Positions 33,521 to 47,300 of a DNA stretch of 64,000 nt are shown piece after piece. This DNA is from Zoroaster sp. YZ-2022 (taxonomy: Eukaryota > Echinodermata > Asteroidea > Forcipulatida > Zoroasteridae), in contig CM055823.1 of assembly GCA_029582265.1 (NCBI GenBank), forward strand, positions 26,462,569 through 26,526,568, in the 5' to 3' direction. The notes beneath the pieces are model-generated. The model had not been told where the DNA came from. It ran no database searches and was given only the letters and a program-made list of their open reading frames with translations. Every line of letters starts with the position of its first letter. Positions within the stretch are counted from its first letter, which is position 1. Made by a program: the position numbers and the translations under genes.

Positions 33521-33764
33521 TGGAAAGCATCCAATTTGGAAAAAAAGGGCCCTACGCTTGGAAGCAGATTAGGAGCACTTTTTCAGGGCCTTGTGTATCC
33601 AAAATACTCAAAGTTGGAAGTCAAAGACCCCAGGTCATGATATTGGACCATTTTAACACAATCCCTCAAATGTATGACCTCATTTTCTCTTTTTCAGAAA
33701 CAAATTATGATAATCACCTCGGCACATGCATTTGTCACTAGTTTACCTATCATTCCCTCTCCGC

Positions 33765-34400
33765 CAATCATTACAATAAATTGCCGCCAGTGTTAGGCCG
33801 TATCCGAAATGACAGCTTTGGCTACGGCTATGGCTAGATCACTGTTTCTTCCTATACTGGCCGCTACATGCAGCCAATAGCCGTAGCCATAGCCATAGCC
33901 AAAAATGCTTAATTTGGACACGGCCTTACTCTGTACCATACGAGCTGACGAAGTAGTTTTTTCGTATTATGATTGCAAGTGAGCCCTACTATTCGTGAAA
34001 TAGAATCTGCAGATAAATTTTTACTTGTGACTTGTGACTTGACATGAATTGTGAAAATTTGACTTGTGACTTGATTTACCTCGTGAAAATTCGACTTGAG
34101 ACTTGAATTGACTCGAGGAAAATTTACTTGTGACTTGACTCGACTTGATAAAAAATTACTTGGTTACAGCACCAGCATATATATGTGTATATAAAAACAC
34201 GTAGTGTAGCTGGTCAAGTTCTAACCGCTTTGCGTCCAAACCATACAGATATAATAAACCTGAAATATTACTCTGTGCCGCACGAGGGCGCTGCTCAAGA
34301 CCTTCCTGCATGAAAGTTTGTACAGAAAAGAATTGGGATCCGTATAATTATAAGTCATGACTTGCACCGATCATCATGACAGAGTAGTAAATCATTAAAA
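33765..34400. repeat. duplicated block, copy 2
   Basis: Paralogue of 31,930-32,660. It lacks both hAT MITEs but contains another MITE (33,788) and a run of GACTTGTGACTTG-like short repeats (34,020-34,160). Confidence 0.75.
33788..33933. mobile_element. 146 bp palindromic MITE, source of a minisatellite
   Basis: CAGTGTTAGGCCGTATCC at the left and the inverse of CAGAGTAAGGCCGTGTCC at the right. The inner phrase (GGCTACGGCTATGGCTAGAT, then ACTGTTTCTTCCTATACTGG) is, in reverse complement, the unit of the tandem array at 55,385-56,175. Confidence 0.8.
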
Positions 34401-35163
34401 AATACTCAAAAACTGAAAGACAAAATACTGATTGATGTCTTAACTTTTCTTTTATTCTTGTACTTTTTTGTATTTAACTTTAATGGTGTATCCATCCGTG
34501 TGCAGCTGGAGAACCCCCACCCACTCGAAAATTTCGCACTACAGAACACCTCGAAAAATAATTGACGCCTACCGGCCGCGCGCCCCAGCCTAGCCCACCA
34601 TCCCCTGAAAAATCTCACGGCATCTGGGTACACCAGTCCTAGGCACCCCCACCCCACTAATCATCACCGCAATAATTTTCGCCCATACCCAGCCTACCAC
34701 CTATCCCCCCCCCCCCCCACCCCCATGGAAAATGTCACGCATATGATAAATAATTATATGAAAAAAAGTATATGCAAAAATAATTATTTGACATTATGAT
34801 TGCTGGCCGGCAGCTAGTCGACCCCGGCCTCAATATGCATCTTTGGCCATTACGATTATTACACGTAGACTTGTTGGCAAAATACAAGCCGTAATATTGA
34901 ACATGCAGTGTATTGATATGAACACAAATATTAATTGACGGTATTCAGAAGGAGACTTGGTGGGAAAATACTTATCCGATTGTTTTTAATATTAGAAATA
35001 CAATTTTAATTCAAACACTAATATTAAATAATCTTTATAATTAGCACGTACATTATTTTCAAATGTCCAATTTGTATTAATAATAATTGATCATTAAAAA
35101 TGTGTCCACTGTCCATTGAAGTCCTTCTGTATATCGTTGACTGATGTGGACAAACTATTCAAG
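34401..35163. other. upstream region of TTC17, no gene seen
   Basis: Contains C runs at 34,707-34,722 and AT-rich sequence. The TTC17 promoter or upstream untranslated exon may lie here, but no TATA box, initiator or CpG-rich block stands out. Confidence 0.4.
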
Positions 35164-35313
35164 ATGGAGGCTCGCAGGGGACACAGACGATACCGAGAGG
35201 AAATGAAAACACGGGGACTAATCTTGCTGGTCGGGGTGGTTGTGATGTGTTTTTCTCAGTCTGAAGCCACCACACACTGGCTGGTTACAGAGCAGGGCAT
35301 GATCACACAACAG
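35164..35313 (+). CDS. TTC17: TTC17 exon 1
   Basis: ATG at 35,164, 50 codons, phase 0, donor CAG-GTAAGA. A second in-frame ATG (Met14, 35,203) would give a more classical signal peptide, MKTRGLILLVGVVVMCFSQS. The frame is open upstream to 35,116 without an ATG. Confidence 0.9.
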
Positions 35314-38300
35314 GTAAGATATTGGAGCTGTAAAATACAAGAAACCCTAAATTTTCTTCGGAGTTCATACTCTAGCTATGTGACAAAATTTTTCAAAATC
35401 AACAGATTCCAATACAACTGGTATCATTGTCAAGGTCTTGAATAGACGATTACAATGATATAAGGCCATGAGAATGAAAGTCATAGATTTGCGTCCACCG
35501 CCCGCATGTCCCGAAAGCTACCGCCTAAATTTTTCATTATTTGCCAAAAAAATCATTATTTGCACAAAAAAGGTATTTCCACCAAACAAATTTAGTTCCA
35601 AATCATCCACATCACTAAAACAAAGTTTTTACCAAATTTCCACCAGTAGCCGCTATAAAAATAAAAGTATAATCATTAGCACATGTTCTCTTACACTTTA
35701 CAGTCTTAGTCCCACATACGTCGTTCACAAAAAAGGTCGCATCGCGCTAAAACTGTATGGTAAACTCCGTCCGATCCGCCCTGCAACTGTACCGCCTTCA
35801 CATGCACAACACGTTCGCTGTTGAGCCTAGTAGTAGTACTACTAGTATGCCTGTGTGTGCGGCCCGCACGTACTATAATGATGCACGTATGTACACAGAT
35901 TAGAAGAAACATCTTGTGATTGCGCTGTTATTAATGATCAATGGAAATAATGAATAATGAATAATGAAAAAAAGCCTCATGTGTTTTCGAAATTTCCCGG
36001 ACGCAAATCCATGACTTTCATTCTCTTGGCCTAAGGATCATCTTCCTGTGACCAAAAATAAGGAAGTTATGACATGTTGAATCCGGCAATTTTAGGCCCG
36101 TAAATGGCAATTATTTTATAAGGAAAAACAAAAGAAATGTAAATTTGACTTGTGACCCGTTTCCAAGATTTTCTCGGATTCCATATCATAACTTTCTTAA
36201 TTCTTGTCCGATTTTCAAAAGGTTGGTATCACTGGAATGCTTGGGAAAAGAGGAAGAATAATAACCTATTTCCAGGCTAATTCAAAGATTAGTTTGTTTT
36301 GTAGTGCTGATTTACAAATAAGAAATACAAAAAAAATGTGTTAAAAAAAAATAATAATAATGAAAAAAAATAATGAAAAAAAAAAAAATTACTCAAATCT
36401 GAGGATTATTTTCCTATTTTTACACTGAAATCTTCGAAAGATTCTCATCCCTGATTTAATTAAATATTAGAACAGTTTATAAATTATATTGGACTGGAAA
36501 GATAAAACAAAATAGGGCCTAATGAAAATAAATTTTAAAAAATAGAAAAAAAATTACTCAAATCTGAGAATATTTAATATTTATACTCATAGTATAAATT
36601 ATACTGAAATCCGCGAGAAATTCTTATCCCTGATTTAATTAAACATAAAAAATAATAAATGATATTGGACTGGAAATATGAAGAAAAAAAATGAAATAAG
36701 TTCATGAGAACTAATATTTATTGTGTTACGCCGATGTATATTAGGTTTAAATGGACGATTTATCGGACTGAAAATTGGTAGGTCTAACGTGCGCTGAATG
36801 TGGCACAATACAATCTTTGGTTGACATCGATTTCTGTGCATGAAAAAAACGTAACTGCGAATCGTCCAATCGCCGTCAAAATTGGCCAAGAGGTAGAAAA
36901 CAAGTATAGAAAAATTAGTAGTGTGGTTTGATAAGGTATATTACTCACCTTTGAGTAAATCGTCGATGGTTTTGATGAGCAAGAACAAACCCAAATTTCG
37001 AGAATTTCTTTTGGAAACTTCTAGATGCCGCATTCAGAAAATTTGAGAACGTGGTTGAAGTAGAATATGTGATCTACATGTACATGTACGTCTTCGAAAA
37101 AAAAGCTCCTGGGTACGTCAAAAAGAACGGCCTCAGCGAAATGTTACAAAGCGCTATCTCCACGGTGTCTTCGCCACGGCGATTCAACCCGAGATTGAGG
37201 CCGCGGCCAAAAAGATTTGCGACAATGCGTGGGATACGCACATACCTACATACTCGCGCTATCGAGTCAGAATGGCTGTTCTCAACATGCTCAATGTGTA
37301 ACAAATATGATGATTGACCATGTTTATACGTCAGTCAACTCGCCCCTATATAATGAACTCGTACCCTTTTGCCCCTTAGATTAAACAGTCTTTACTTGTC
37401 CAAGTGATAAGTCTTCATAAATCTAAAAATTACACTACAGTACAGCTGATCACCTCAGACAAAATTATTTCTAACGCCAACGGAGGGTAGATTGTATTTT
37501 TTTGTAGTCCCATTCTATTTCTAGGGCCAATGCACTGGACTCTCTCCGTATCCTTGGCCCTAGTGCCACATGTACAAAAATAGAGCGATTTTTTAAAATT
37601 TTTATTTTTAACTTTTGATTTGCTAATTATTACCTAAGGCCATGAGAATGAAAGTCATAGATTTGCGTCCACCGCCCGCATGTCCCGAAAGCTACCGCCT
37701 AAATTTTTCATTATTTGCCAAAAAAATCATTATTTGCACAAAAAAGGTATTTCCACCAAACAAATTTAGTTCCAAATCATCCACATCAGTAAAACGAAGT
37801 TTTTACCAAATTTCCACCAGTATAACTACATGTACATGTATGTGTGCTATAATCATTAGCACATGTTTTCTTAATAGTCTTAGTCCCGCACAGTGTTTTA
37901 GCCAGGATTTGGTAAAGTGGGAGTGCAAAAAAAAAAAGTGGGAGTGCAACTTATTGGAGTCCAAAATTTGTGTGCGAAGCACACAACTTGAGCGCGGAGC
38001 GCGAAGTCCCTCACGGCCGAGGTCCAGGGCCTGCTTAAGGACCCTGGAAGCTCTGGCTATTTTAGATGCTCTCTGGTGGTCTCTAATGCATTTCTGATAC
38101 CTGTTTTTCAGGTAAAAATTAGCTAATTTGGTTAGATTGTTTCCTTTTTTAAACAAAAATAATAAGTTTAGCAGAAAATACAGAATGTGCAATAGTCCAC
38201 TAATTTTGCATAGTGATAGCCATTAGTAATTAAAGTTTTTAAGAAAGTTTGTTAACACAATATATTTGGAAATGCGTATGCCACGAAACTAGTATTTATA

Positions 38301-41300
38301 CCAGCAAGTGTTTATTATATATAAAAAAAAAGGTTACATTTTTAAAATGAAATTATGTTTCGATGTATTTTATTTTAATATAAAATGTAATTTAATGTCA
38401 GTTAATAGTATTAAACCACAGCTATGTCAATTAGTTATGTAAATGAGAATATGACACAAATGTTTTCTTTGACAAATCACTACAATTTTTAATTATATTT
38501 AAAAAAATTATATAAAAAAATGTACGTGCATATGAATGAACCTTTGTATTTTTTCTTAATTTCTTCAATTTGCCATTTTGTTTGAAGTACATCTTGTTTT
38601 TTGAGGTGTTATGTGACTAGATCAAGTTTACTATTTTTTGCACACGGGTACGTCCTCTGCGCTATTTATAGTGCCCCACAACATCACAGCGCGCGCACGT
38701 GCACACACGTCGTAGTCGTACACACACACAAACATAAACAGTCCGACCATGCAATGTACATGCACCACGAGTCGACGAACGATGTGGTATGCACATTGAC
38801 ATGCTTTTGACATGTGAGATCGGTCTTCAATGCTTATGATTTCAGATTTGCCAGTGGATTTATGTATGATATTATGAGGTGTTGTTATTTAACAAGGTAA
38901 TTTTCTGATCAGTTGATTTCGGCAGAATGACGGCGAAATTCTGATGCCAATTCCGATCAAGTTCATGAAACTCTCATCAGCATGAAAATGAAATGGCATT
39001 GTTAAACAAAATAGTATGGACGTTGAGCAACACAAAATTTGGGTGAGCCTACTACTGCATTGTACCTCCAAAGTATTTTGATTGTACATGTTGTGTTAAA
39101 CGTGACAATTTTGCTGTTACCTTTGTGAAGAAGTTTGTTATTTTCCCTTTTGGCGACGTGATGTAACTGACGTTCTCTGAATAGACTAAATCAAGTCTAT
39201 GAAATACGGACTGGTTCCCCGTTTCGGTTGTGCACATGTAAATACAGAGTTGATTTTATACCAACACGTGTACCAGACTAAAGTCGGACCACAAGCGTGA
39301 CAAGTCAATCGGAGACTCCGCTGTGCATGCACGATCGCGATCGAACTGAGGTGAAAAACTGGTGAAATTAAATTTATCTGCGCACGCCTTTTATGTTTTA
39401 AATTGTCCACAAGAAAAAGAAAACTTCAAAGTTAACAAAATTGTTTTCATAAAATAAAATCACAAATTGACATGAAATTCTCTTTACTGAAATAGATTTT
39501 CTAAAATATTTTAGCACGGCTTCGATTTAAAAATACAAGCCGTGCTTGAAAATATTGCCCGTGTTTTTTTAAAACTGGCCGTGCTAACACGGCCTGCACG
39601 GCTCGCTGGCTAAAACACTGGTCCCGCATACGTTAGGGTGCATCAAGCGCCCCTCATGTCAACCAAATTGTTTGCTCCTAGTCTTAAACTGTGCCACTTG
39701 TCAAGAAAAAAACATCCACCAAATTACAATTCATTCCGAAGTCGGCAAATGGGGCCACCGTGAGCTTAAAGTTTTAGCAAGACCTGTAAACAAATATAGC
39801 AATTACATATATGGCAGCTATTTCTGTTTCCATTATTTACTGCGCATTATAATGGCTGCCATGTGAATTGTTGCATTAATTGGGCACTAATAGCTATAAT
39901 GTACCATCTTACAGTTCTAAATCATATTACAAATACTAGGGAGGTGTCATTAACCAAATATTCTACAAAAATTAATAGCTGCCATATGCGTCAAATGCTT
40001 AATTAGATATACATTGTATATACAGCTATTTTTGCATGATTTGCCTTTCACATTTAAGAGTCCAGTGTAGAAACAATGCTTGACAAATTTGCAGCATGAA
40101 AATTCTATCTTTAGAAACATGAGTAATGTACAAACCAGTATTTATATTACCATTGCTGAAAATAACTCAGTCCATATGTGTAAAGTAGCCATTTCATTCT
40201 TTCAAGAAGTTCTGTTAGTTTTTGTTATTCAGTTTACGCTTTTGCAGATTTGGCATCTGTTTTCTATCTTGCTCAACGACCTGTAGGACATTTTGATAAT
40301 GTTTCTCAGTAAGAGCAGCTTGTTGTGTTGGTGTTATCTTCATGCGTGTGCTGAGAGAGACAAGTTTGGGTGATTTGATAATGTTATGAGGTATGAAGAC
40401 TGACGTTCCTGTACGAGTACGGCGGTGACTTCTTGGTGTGTCAGTAACATATTCAGCGTCACTTTTCGTGGTATCGCTACTGCTATCTTCACTACAGCTA
40501 ATTGTCTGAAAACTGGATGAAGCATCAGCCATTTGTTGAGCTTTCTCTTGCCTGTTTTTTCAGCAGATGCACGTGCTGCTTTTCTTTTCATCTGGGCAGC
40601 AAGTAATTTGTCACTGCAACCAAATGTTGCAGAACGATCTGTCATCATTGACTCCAAGAACTGGCGATCTTCTGGTATTTTTATGAGTTCAGCAACATTT
40701 GGTGGCCAAATTTGAAAAGTTTTGTTGAGTTCACTTTCCGCATGTTTCAATTTAGTGAGGGTTGCTGGTGTTGTTCTTCGTGAAACAGGGATAGCTCGGA
40801 TCTTTGCATTGTCGTCGACAAGTTTAATAATTTTACAACATGTTTTGTATTCTGTAATGATGGGGATGTGGGCTTTTCCATAGAACTCAGTCACCTGTGA
40901 GAGTACAAGTTTGGCAGTTTCATATTTGGTCTGCTTTGAAGCTACTCCCTTCTGTTGGTGGTAAATGAAGCACCTCAGAACCTGCCTGCATGTAGGAAGC
41001 CTCGATCCTGTTATTACTGAATCAGCTGTGGTCATCCCGCTGCCAAGTCCAAATATTTCAGTATTTTTTCTTGTGTCTGTCTTTTCAGTTGTTTTGGAAG
41101 AACCCTGTGTTTGTTTAGCTGCTTGTTCATTTACAAATTCTCCTCTATGTGGTGCTTGGCTTGCAGATTCTGCCATATTTGTTGCTGATAGTTCTTTGTT
41201 GCTCACAAACTAAATGATTTGATGACACAGAAAACCTGAATATTGGTCTTCTGTCACGAGCAACACATCTGGTAATTCTATCTGAGCTTCTAAAAATGGA

Positions 41301-44300
41301 ATGCCAACTTCTCTGAATGTGGGTGGGTATTTCACATGCTACTAGCAACACTTCTGGGAATCACAGCTTCTATGTAATGTAACCTGGTAAATATAGCAGC
41401 AAATATAGAAAACCGTATATGGCAGCTATTATTGTAACCTGTAATTTAGGTCTATAAATAGCTGCATTTTTGCTCAATTCAAATGTGATTGTATTGGCTG
41501 GGTTATGCAGGATAATTTTATGCCACAAGTAGTTAAACAGAAGGCAGCTAATGCTGTGTGTATTGTATAATTGTGTGTATTTACAAAAGCTGCCTTAAGG
41601 CTCATGTGCTGTCTCATACTGGATATTTCGTGCAAACTTTAAGCTCACGGTGGCCCCATTTGCCGACTTCGGAATGAATTGTAATTTGGTGGAGGTTATT
41701 TTCTTGACAAGTGGCACAGTTTAAGACTAGGAGCAAACAATTTGGTTGACAAAAGGGGCGCTTGATGCACCCTAGCATACGTCGTTCACAAAAAAGGTCG
41801 CATCGCGCTAAAACTGTATGGTAAAATCCGTCCGATCCGCACCTGCAACTGTACTGCCTTCACATGCACAACACGTTCGCTGTTGAGCCTTTGTATCTTA
41901 TGCCTGTGTGTGCGGCCCGCACGTATAATGATGCACGTACGTACACAGGCGACCATCGTACGGCGACACGCACGTGCACAGGAATAGCCATAGGCTATAA
42001 ATCGATCATATCATAAATTTATTTAGCTGTTTACCTCTGTACCTTTTACCCTTCACCCTTCCCTCTCTCTCTCGCAGGTAGAAAGCATGTACATAAAGTG
42101 ATTAAGAATACGTCAAATTAGAAGAAACATCTTGTGATTGCGCTGTTATTAATGATCAATGGAAATAATGAATCATGAATAATGAAAAAAAAGCCTCATG
42201 TGTTTTCGAAATTTCCCGGATGCAAATCTATGACTTTCATTCTCTTGGCCTAATCACAAAATTTTAGATTGTAATGATTGGCAGATCAAAAGTTGAAAAA
42301 TCGCACCCTTTTTGTACATATGGGGCTAGGGCCAAGGATACGGAGGGAATCCAGTGTATTGGCCCTAGAATGGGGCTAGGTAGATTGATACCATCACGCC
42401 AAGTAAGTTTTATGTTAAAATTCAACCATTTTATCATTCATGAATTAGCAATGCTATACCTAGAAAGAATGTAATATCTAACCGCCACTGCGCATGTACA
42501 ATAACTGTGTTGACAAGAACAGACTGACATGACTGACATATCCTAAGTCAACCACCCTCCTTCCCCTGTGCTTGTTAACAACTGATTCAGTTCAGTGAGC
42601 ACACGCTCCTCTCCCCCAACCCCTAGGATCCTAGTCTCATAGTCTCACAGTTTCCCGCCTGCGCGCCTCAACGAACTAATCCTCCAGCATCCATTCATGG
42701 GATGATCCTCCAGCAGTCTACTTAAGCAGCAGCATTTTCCAGAGTCCGGCATTCTCCTGAGGACGATCAGAGCATACTGATCGAAACGTCGAGTTGTACC
42801 CCCAGTTCTTTTCAGAACTAATTACTACTCAATTGAGATTCCACATGGTGTCACCGCAATCAGTCTTACTTATGACTGAAGAAGTCATAACAAAAATGCC
42901 TGATTTTTCATGAAATAAATATCCTGGAATAATTTGAAGTATATGTCCATCATCATCCATATGTTCTCCACATTACTGGGTAGGTAAGATTACATTATTA
43001 GTTATAATGAACAAGAAAAAGTGGAGGTTGGATACCATTCTTCCCCTATACCTTACCTTTGACATTAACTCTGCATTTTACCACTCTGTCCTCAGCTGAA
43101 CTCCGACTTCAACATGAGAGAGCCGTACAACTTCATCGCATTCCTCAAGCAAGGACGACGCAGCAATCTTGCCCGGGAACTGGAGGATGAGCTGGAATGT
43201 CAGAAGGCCGAGATTGAAGCCAACGAGGATAAAGATCTTGATCTGGAGCAAAGGTTTCTTAAGACGGATACAGACTGCATCGCCGCCCAAGAGCCTCTGT
43301 CTCAGCACAATCTCTACCCTACAGTCATCATTTCTCTTCAGTCTAAGAACATTATGTAGGTTACTGACCTGTTTGTGTCTTAACCCTTCTGTGACTGCAA
43401 GGACCAAAATCAGTCAAACTAATAATAATAATAATAATAAAGATTTGTAGCACGCACATATCCACCCTGCTGGGCGCTCAAGGCGTGGAAACAAAGCGAA
43501 AAATATGAATACAAACAATATACAATGATAGCATAGGAACAAAATTATGTACTGAGATACCTACAATGCAATTACAAATATACATCATCTTTGAAGAATT
43601 GTAACATAAGATGAATTTTTACGCATTGATTTAAATCTAGTTGTACTATGACAAGATTTGAGTTTAGTTGGAAGATGATTCCAGAGTCTCGGAGCTGTTG
43701 ATATACTTGGTGTATCTAGTGCACTTAACCCTAACCCCCATTGATATTCTTTGTGGGTAATGGCCTCAATCCTTCAAAATCATCCAATATGAGTTTTATG
43801 GAGGATCCCTACTGTCTCAATCCTTCATCATCAACCTGAAACCAATGAACCATGACTGTGTATAACCTACCTAGCACATACATCTCAACATGCACAAGTA
43901 AGGGATTCACACTATGTAAGCTTATACAGCATCCCAATCCTTCAAATTCATTGTTTTTTTAATAGCATCCTCAATCCTCCAAAATCCTCCAGTATCCCAT
44001 TCAGCCATTGTACCTCAATCCTCCATAATCATCCTCAATTAAATACATGAAAGCCCTCAATCCTCCAAAATCCTCCAATAGTTTAACTTCAAACCTGCCT
44101 CAATCCTACAAAATCATTCAAATCCTCCAGTGGATTTTGAAGGATTTGGGATGGTTAGGGTTAAAGTCAAACGCTGTCAAACCTTACGTGTAGCAAGTAC
44201 ATTTACAGGTGAAAATGAGTCGACCGTTTTTGATTGGTAAAAGCATTGTCTTGTATTGTTCAGGGTGGTCAAAATGACAGTGAAAAACAGTCAAAAATGC

Positions 44301-47300
44301 CCCTGGAAAATTGTTTTGAGTAGTATATTATCTAAGTTGGTATACGTATCAGTCATCCTGAGAAATGATTCTGTCTGAAGGGCTTTCATCTATTGAGAAA
44401 ACAGGAATTCTTATGTCGAATCAGACAGCAAATTTTTGTAAAACAAAATGACGGAAACAAAACATGAACACTTATTGTGATGAAATTTTCACAGGTTAGT
44501 TTTATGATATACTACTCAAAACAATTTAGGGAACACCGGAATAATCTCAGTTAAAGCAAGATTATTTATTTCAGATAAACACAATGTTTCACAGAATTGA
44601 TGAGAAACAACTGCACAATGAAACAGATGATAAAGGATGCATGTAGTGATTACACATTTCATGACATGACTACTGAAAGAGAGGGGGGTTGCAAATGAAA
44701 ATCCCAGTTCATGGAACATTTCAAACCTATTTGATGTTAAAAATCTGGTGTTCCCTAAATTGTTATGAGTAGTATATATTTCTTGTAAACTAGAACGTTG
44801 AAATGAACGTATGCAAACGAACACTAGTTCTGAAACTTTGTATGTTTGGAAAACCAGTCATTTATAATTTTTGGTATTCTTTTTTTTTTATTCTCTCCAC
44901 AGAATAAAAGATTACCTGGATTTATCAGCATCTGTTGAGAGTAAAAAAAATATGCAGCCGAACTGTACAAGAGTATTACCACTCTCCTTAAGTGTGCATG
45001 CCTATGACCATTTGGAGGTAAGATGAGTGATTGGTTATTCAATTGGCTGGTTGAATGATTATTCAATTGGTTGGTTGATTGATTATTCAATTGATTGATT
45101 ATTCAATTGATTGATTGATTATTCAATTGATTGATTGATTATTCAATTGAGTGATTGATTATTCAATTGATTGATTGATTATTCAATTGATTGATTGATT
45201 GATTATTCAATTGGTTGGTTGATTAATTGATTTTTCGATTCAATTGATTCATTGATATTCAACTGGTTTATATTAATTCATTTGATTGATTTATTGATTG
45301 CTTGAATTGATTGATTCATTCAATTGGATAATCAATTTAATTGAATGATTGATTCAAATGATATATTGAATTAATCGATTCAGTTAGTTAATAAATTTAA
45401 TTGAATGATTGATGCAATTGATTTAATTAATAATTAAACTGATGATTGATCCAGTTGATTGACATTGATATATTGATTTAATAGATTCAAGTTCTTGATC
45501 AATTTAATTTGAATGATTGATTTAATTGTGTTATTGAATAATTAAACTGATTGATTTATTGATTGTCTGAATTAATTGATTCAAGTGATTGATCAGTTTA
45601 ATTGATTGATTAATTCAACAGATTGATAGTTTTATTGATGGATATATGTTGATTGATTCATTGTTTAACCCTAACATTCCCAAATCCTCCAAAATCCTCT
45701 TTGCTAAAGTGAAGGATTTTGAAGGATTGAAGTTACATGCTACATGCTCTTTGCTAAAGTGAAGGATTTTGGAGGATTGAGGTTATTAGGCATACTTGCC
45801 TTTCCATGGTACATGTACATCCATGTTTGGTGTAGTGATTGCAAGGTCAGTGCTTGGGTCAGTGGACACTGTTTATTGCTCCATGCATGCAGGAGTGTCC
45901 CTGGCCATGTATATGTATCACAGATTAGAAACACATGTGTGCATACATGTCATGTGCTTGCTTTACTACTGAAGGATTTTGGAGGATTCAGGTTATGTGT
46001 AAGCAAATGGGTCTAGGGAGTTAGGGTTAATAAATGGACAGATCTATCACTTGATGTTCACATGATTAATGCTTACTATGATCAACCATTGGCTTGACCA
46101 ATCCATCATTGATTGATCGATTACTTGGGTGGGTGGATGACTGAGTGATTTATGGTGTGATTGATCGACTTACCAATGAATTGATGAACCTTTTAATTTG
46201 TATCATCTACATTTCAGGGTATACAGGAGAAACATAATCTGACGGATTTTGCCGAGGCCCAAGTCGGGGATCAGCTCAAAGGGACGTGCTTTGACCATCG
46301 AGTTGGTGCCGCTTTATACAAAGCCCTCAAACAGGTAACATTATTGAGAAATTCATTGACTAACATGTAGATGAAAAGTTACCCTGTGTGGTTTCAAGGG
46401 AAGGTAAAGCATTGGTAATTATCTCATTACCTGATTGTAAAATTGACTTAACCCTAACCCCCTATAGGTATTCTGGCTAGGAACCTTCCTGAACCCTAAC
46501 CCCCTAGGTATTCTGGCTAGGAACCTTCCTGAATCATCCAAAATCCATCAGTGCACTTTTGAAAACATGCCCTTATCTTCAAAATGCACCATGCATTTTC
46601 ATTGATCTTTCAATATTCAGCACTTATGGCCAATACTTCTTGCCAGGTGGTAATTTTGCCTCATTTGAAGAGGTGAAAATACCAGTTTGCAACAGTGCTG
46701 AATTTTCCCCAAAAAAGTGCCCCTTAGAGGATTTTGGACAATTTTGGAGGATTTGGGGTGGTTATGGTTAATGTGAAGTTGGTAAAGGTCATACTTAAGT
46801 GCTTCATTTCATGTCAAAGAAAACATGAACGAACAAATATTCACATTTTTGAAAAAATAAATTGCCAGACAGCAACTTCTTGCTTTGTCACTCTTTTCTG
46901 ATGACTCTACATTGAGCTGAAGCTTCTGCAGGTTGGTGGTTTAACCCTCCTACTGTAGCTGCACTTCAGTGGCAAGTAGCTATAGAGGTCAAAATCAGTC
47001 AACTGCCTGTCTAACCCTCCTACTATAGCTGCACTTCAGTGGCAAGTAGCTATAGAGGTCAAAACCAGTCAACTGCCTGTCTAACCCTCCTACTATAGCT
47101 GCACTTCAGTGGCAAGTAGCTATAGAGGTCAAAACCAGTCAACTGCCTGTTTAACCCTCCTACTATAGCTGCACTTTAGTGGCAAGTAGCTATAGAGGTC
47201 AAAACCAGTCAACTGCCTGTTTAACCCTCCTACTATAGCTGCACTTTAGTGGCAAGTAGCTATAGAGGTCAAAACCAGTCAACTGCCTGTCTAACCCTCC

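Larger units (their letters stand above)
37635..42253. mobile_element. nest level 2: TAAGGCC-family element, enlarged
   Basis: The same ends and interior as 35,461-36,034, but interrupted by two further elements placed back to back near its centre. Without them it would be close to 600-750 bp. Confidence 0.88.
37495..42378. mobile_element. nest level 1: foldback MITE split by an insertion
   Basis: Left arm 37,495-37,634 and right arm 42,254-42,378 are inverted copies (CCATTCTA, CTAGGGCCAAT, CCGTATCCTTGGCCCTAG, ATGTACAAAAA, CTTTTGAT). They are flanked by GGTAGATTG at 37,486-37,494 and 42,379-42,387. Its loop was the target of the next element. Confidence 0.82.

Noticed and set aside
35468..35824. 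118-codon plus-strand frame starting MRMKVIDLRPPP, also at 37,642
   Set aside because: Both begin in the terminal repeat of the TAAGGCC element and translate non-coding MITE sequence. They diverge where the element is interrupted.
37051..37317. 88-codon plus-strand frame in TTC17 intron 1
   Set aside because: No homology recognised and a similar-length frame overlaps on the opposite strand. It has no splice context fitting the exon 1-2 phase.
43725..46771. TTAACCCTAACC strings that look like interstitial telomere repeats
   Set aside because: They are single units at the ends of MITEs with inverted partners (GGTTAGGGTTAA), not tandem TTAGGG arrays.
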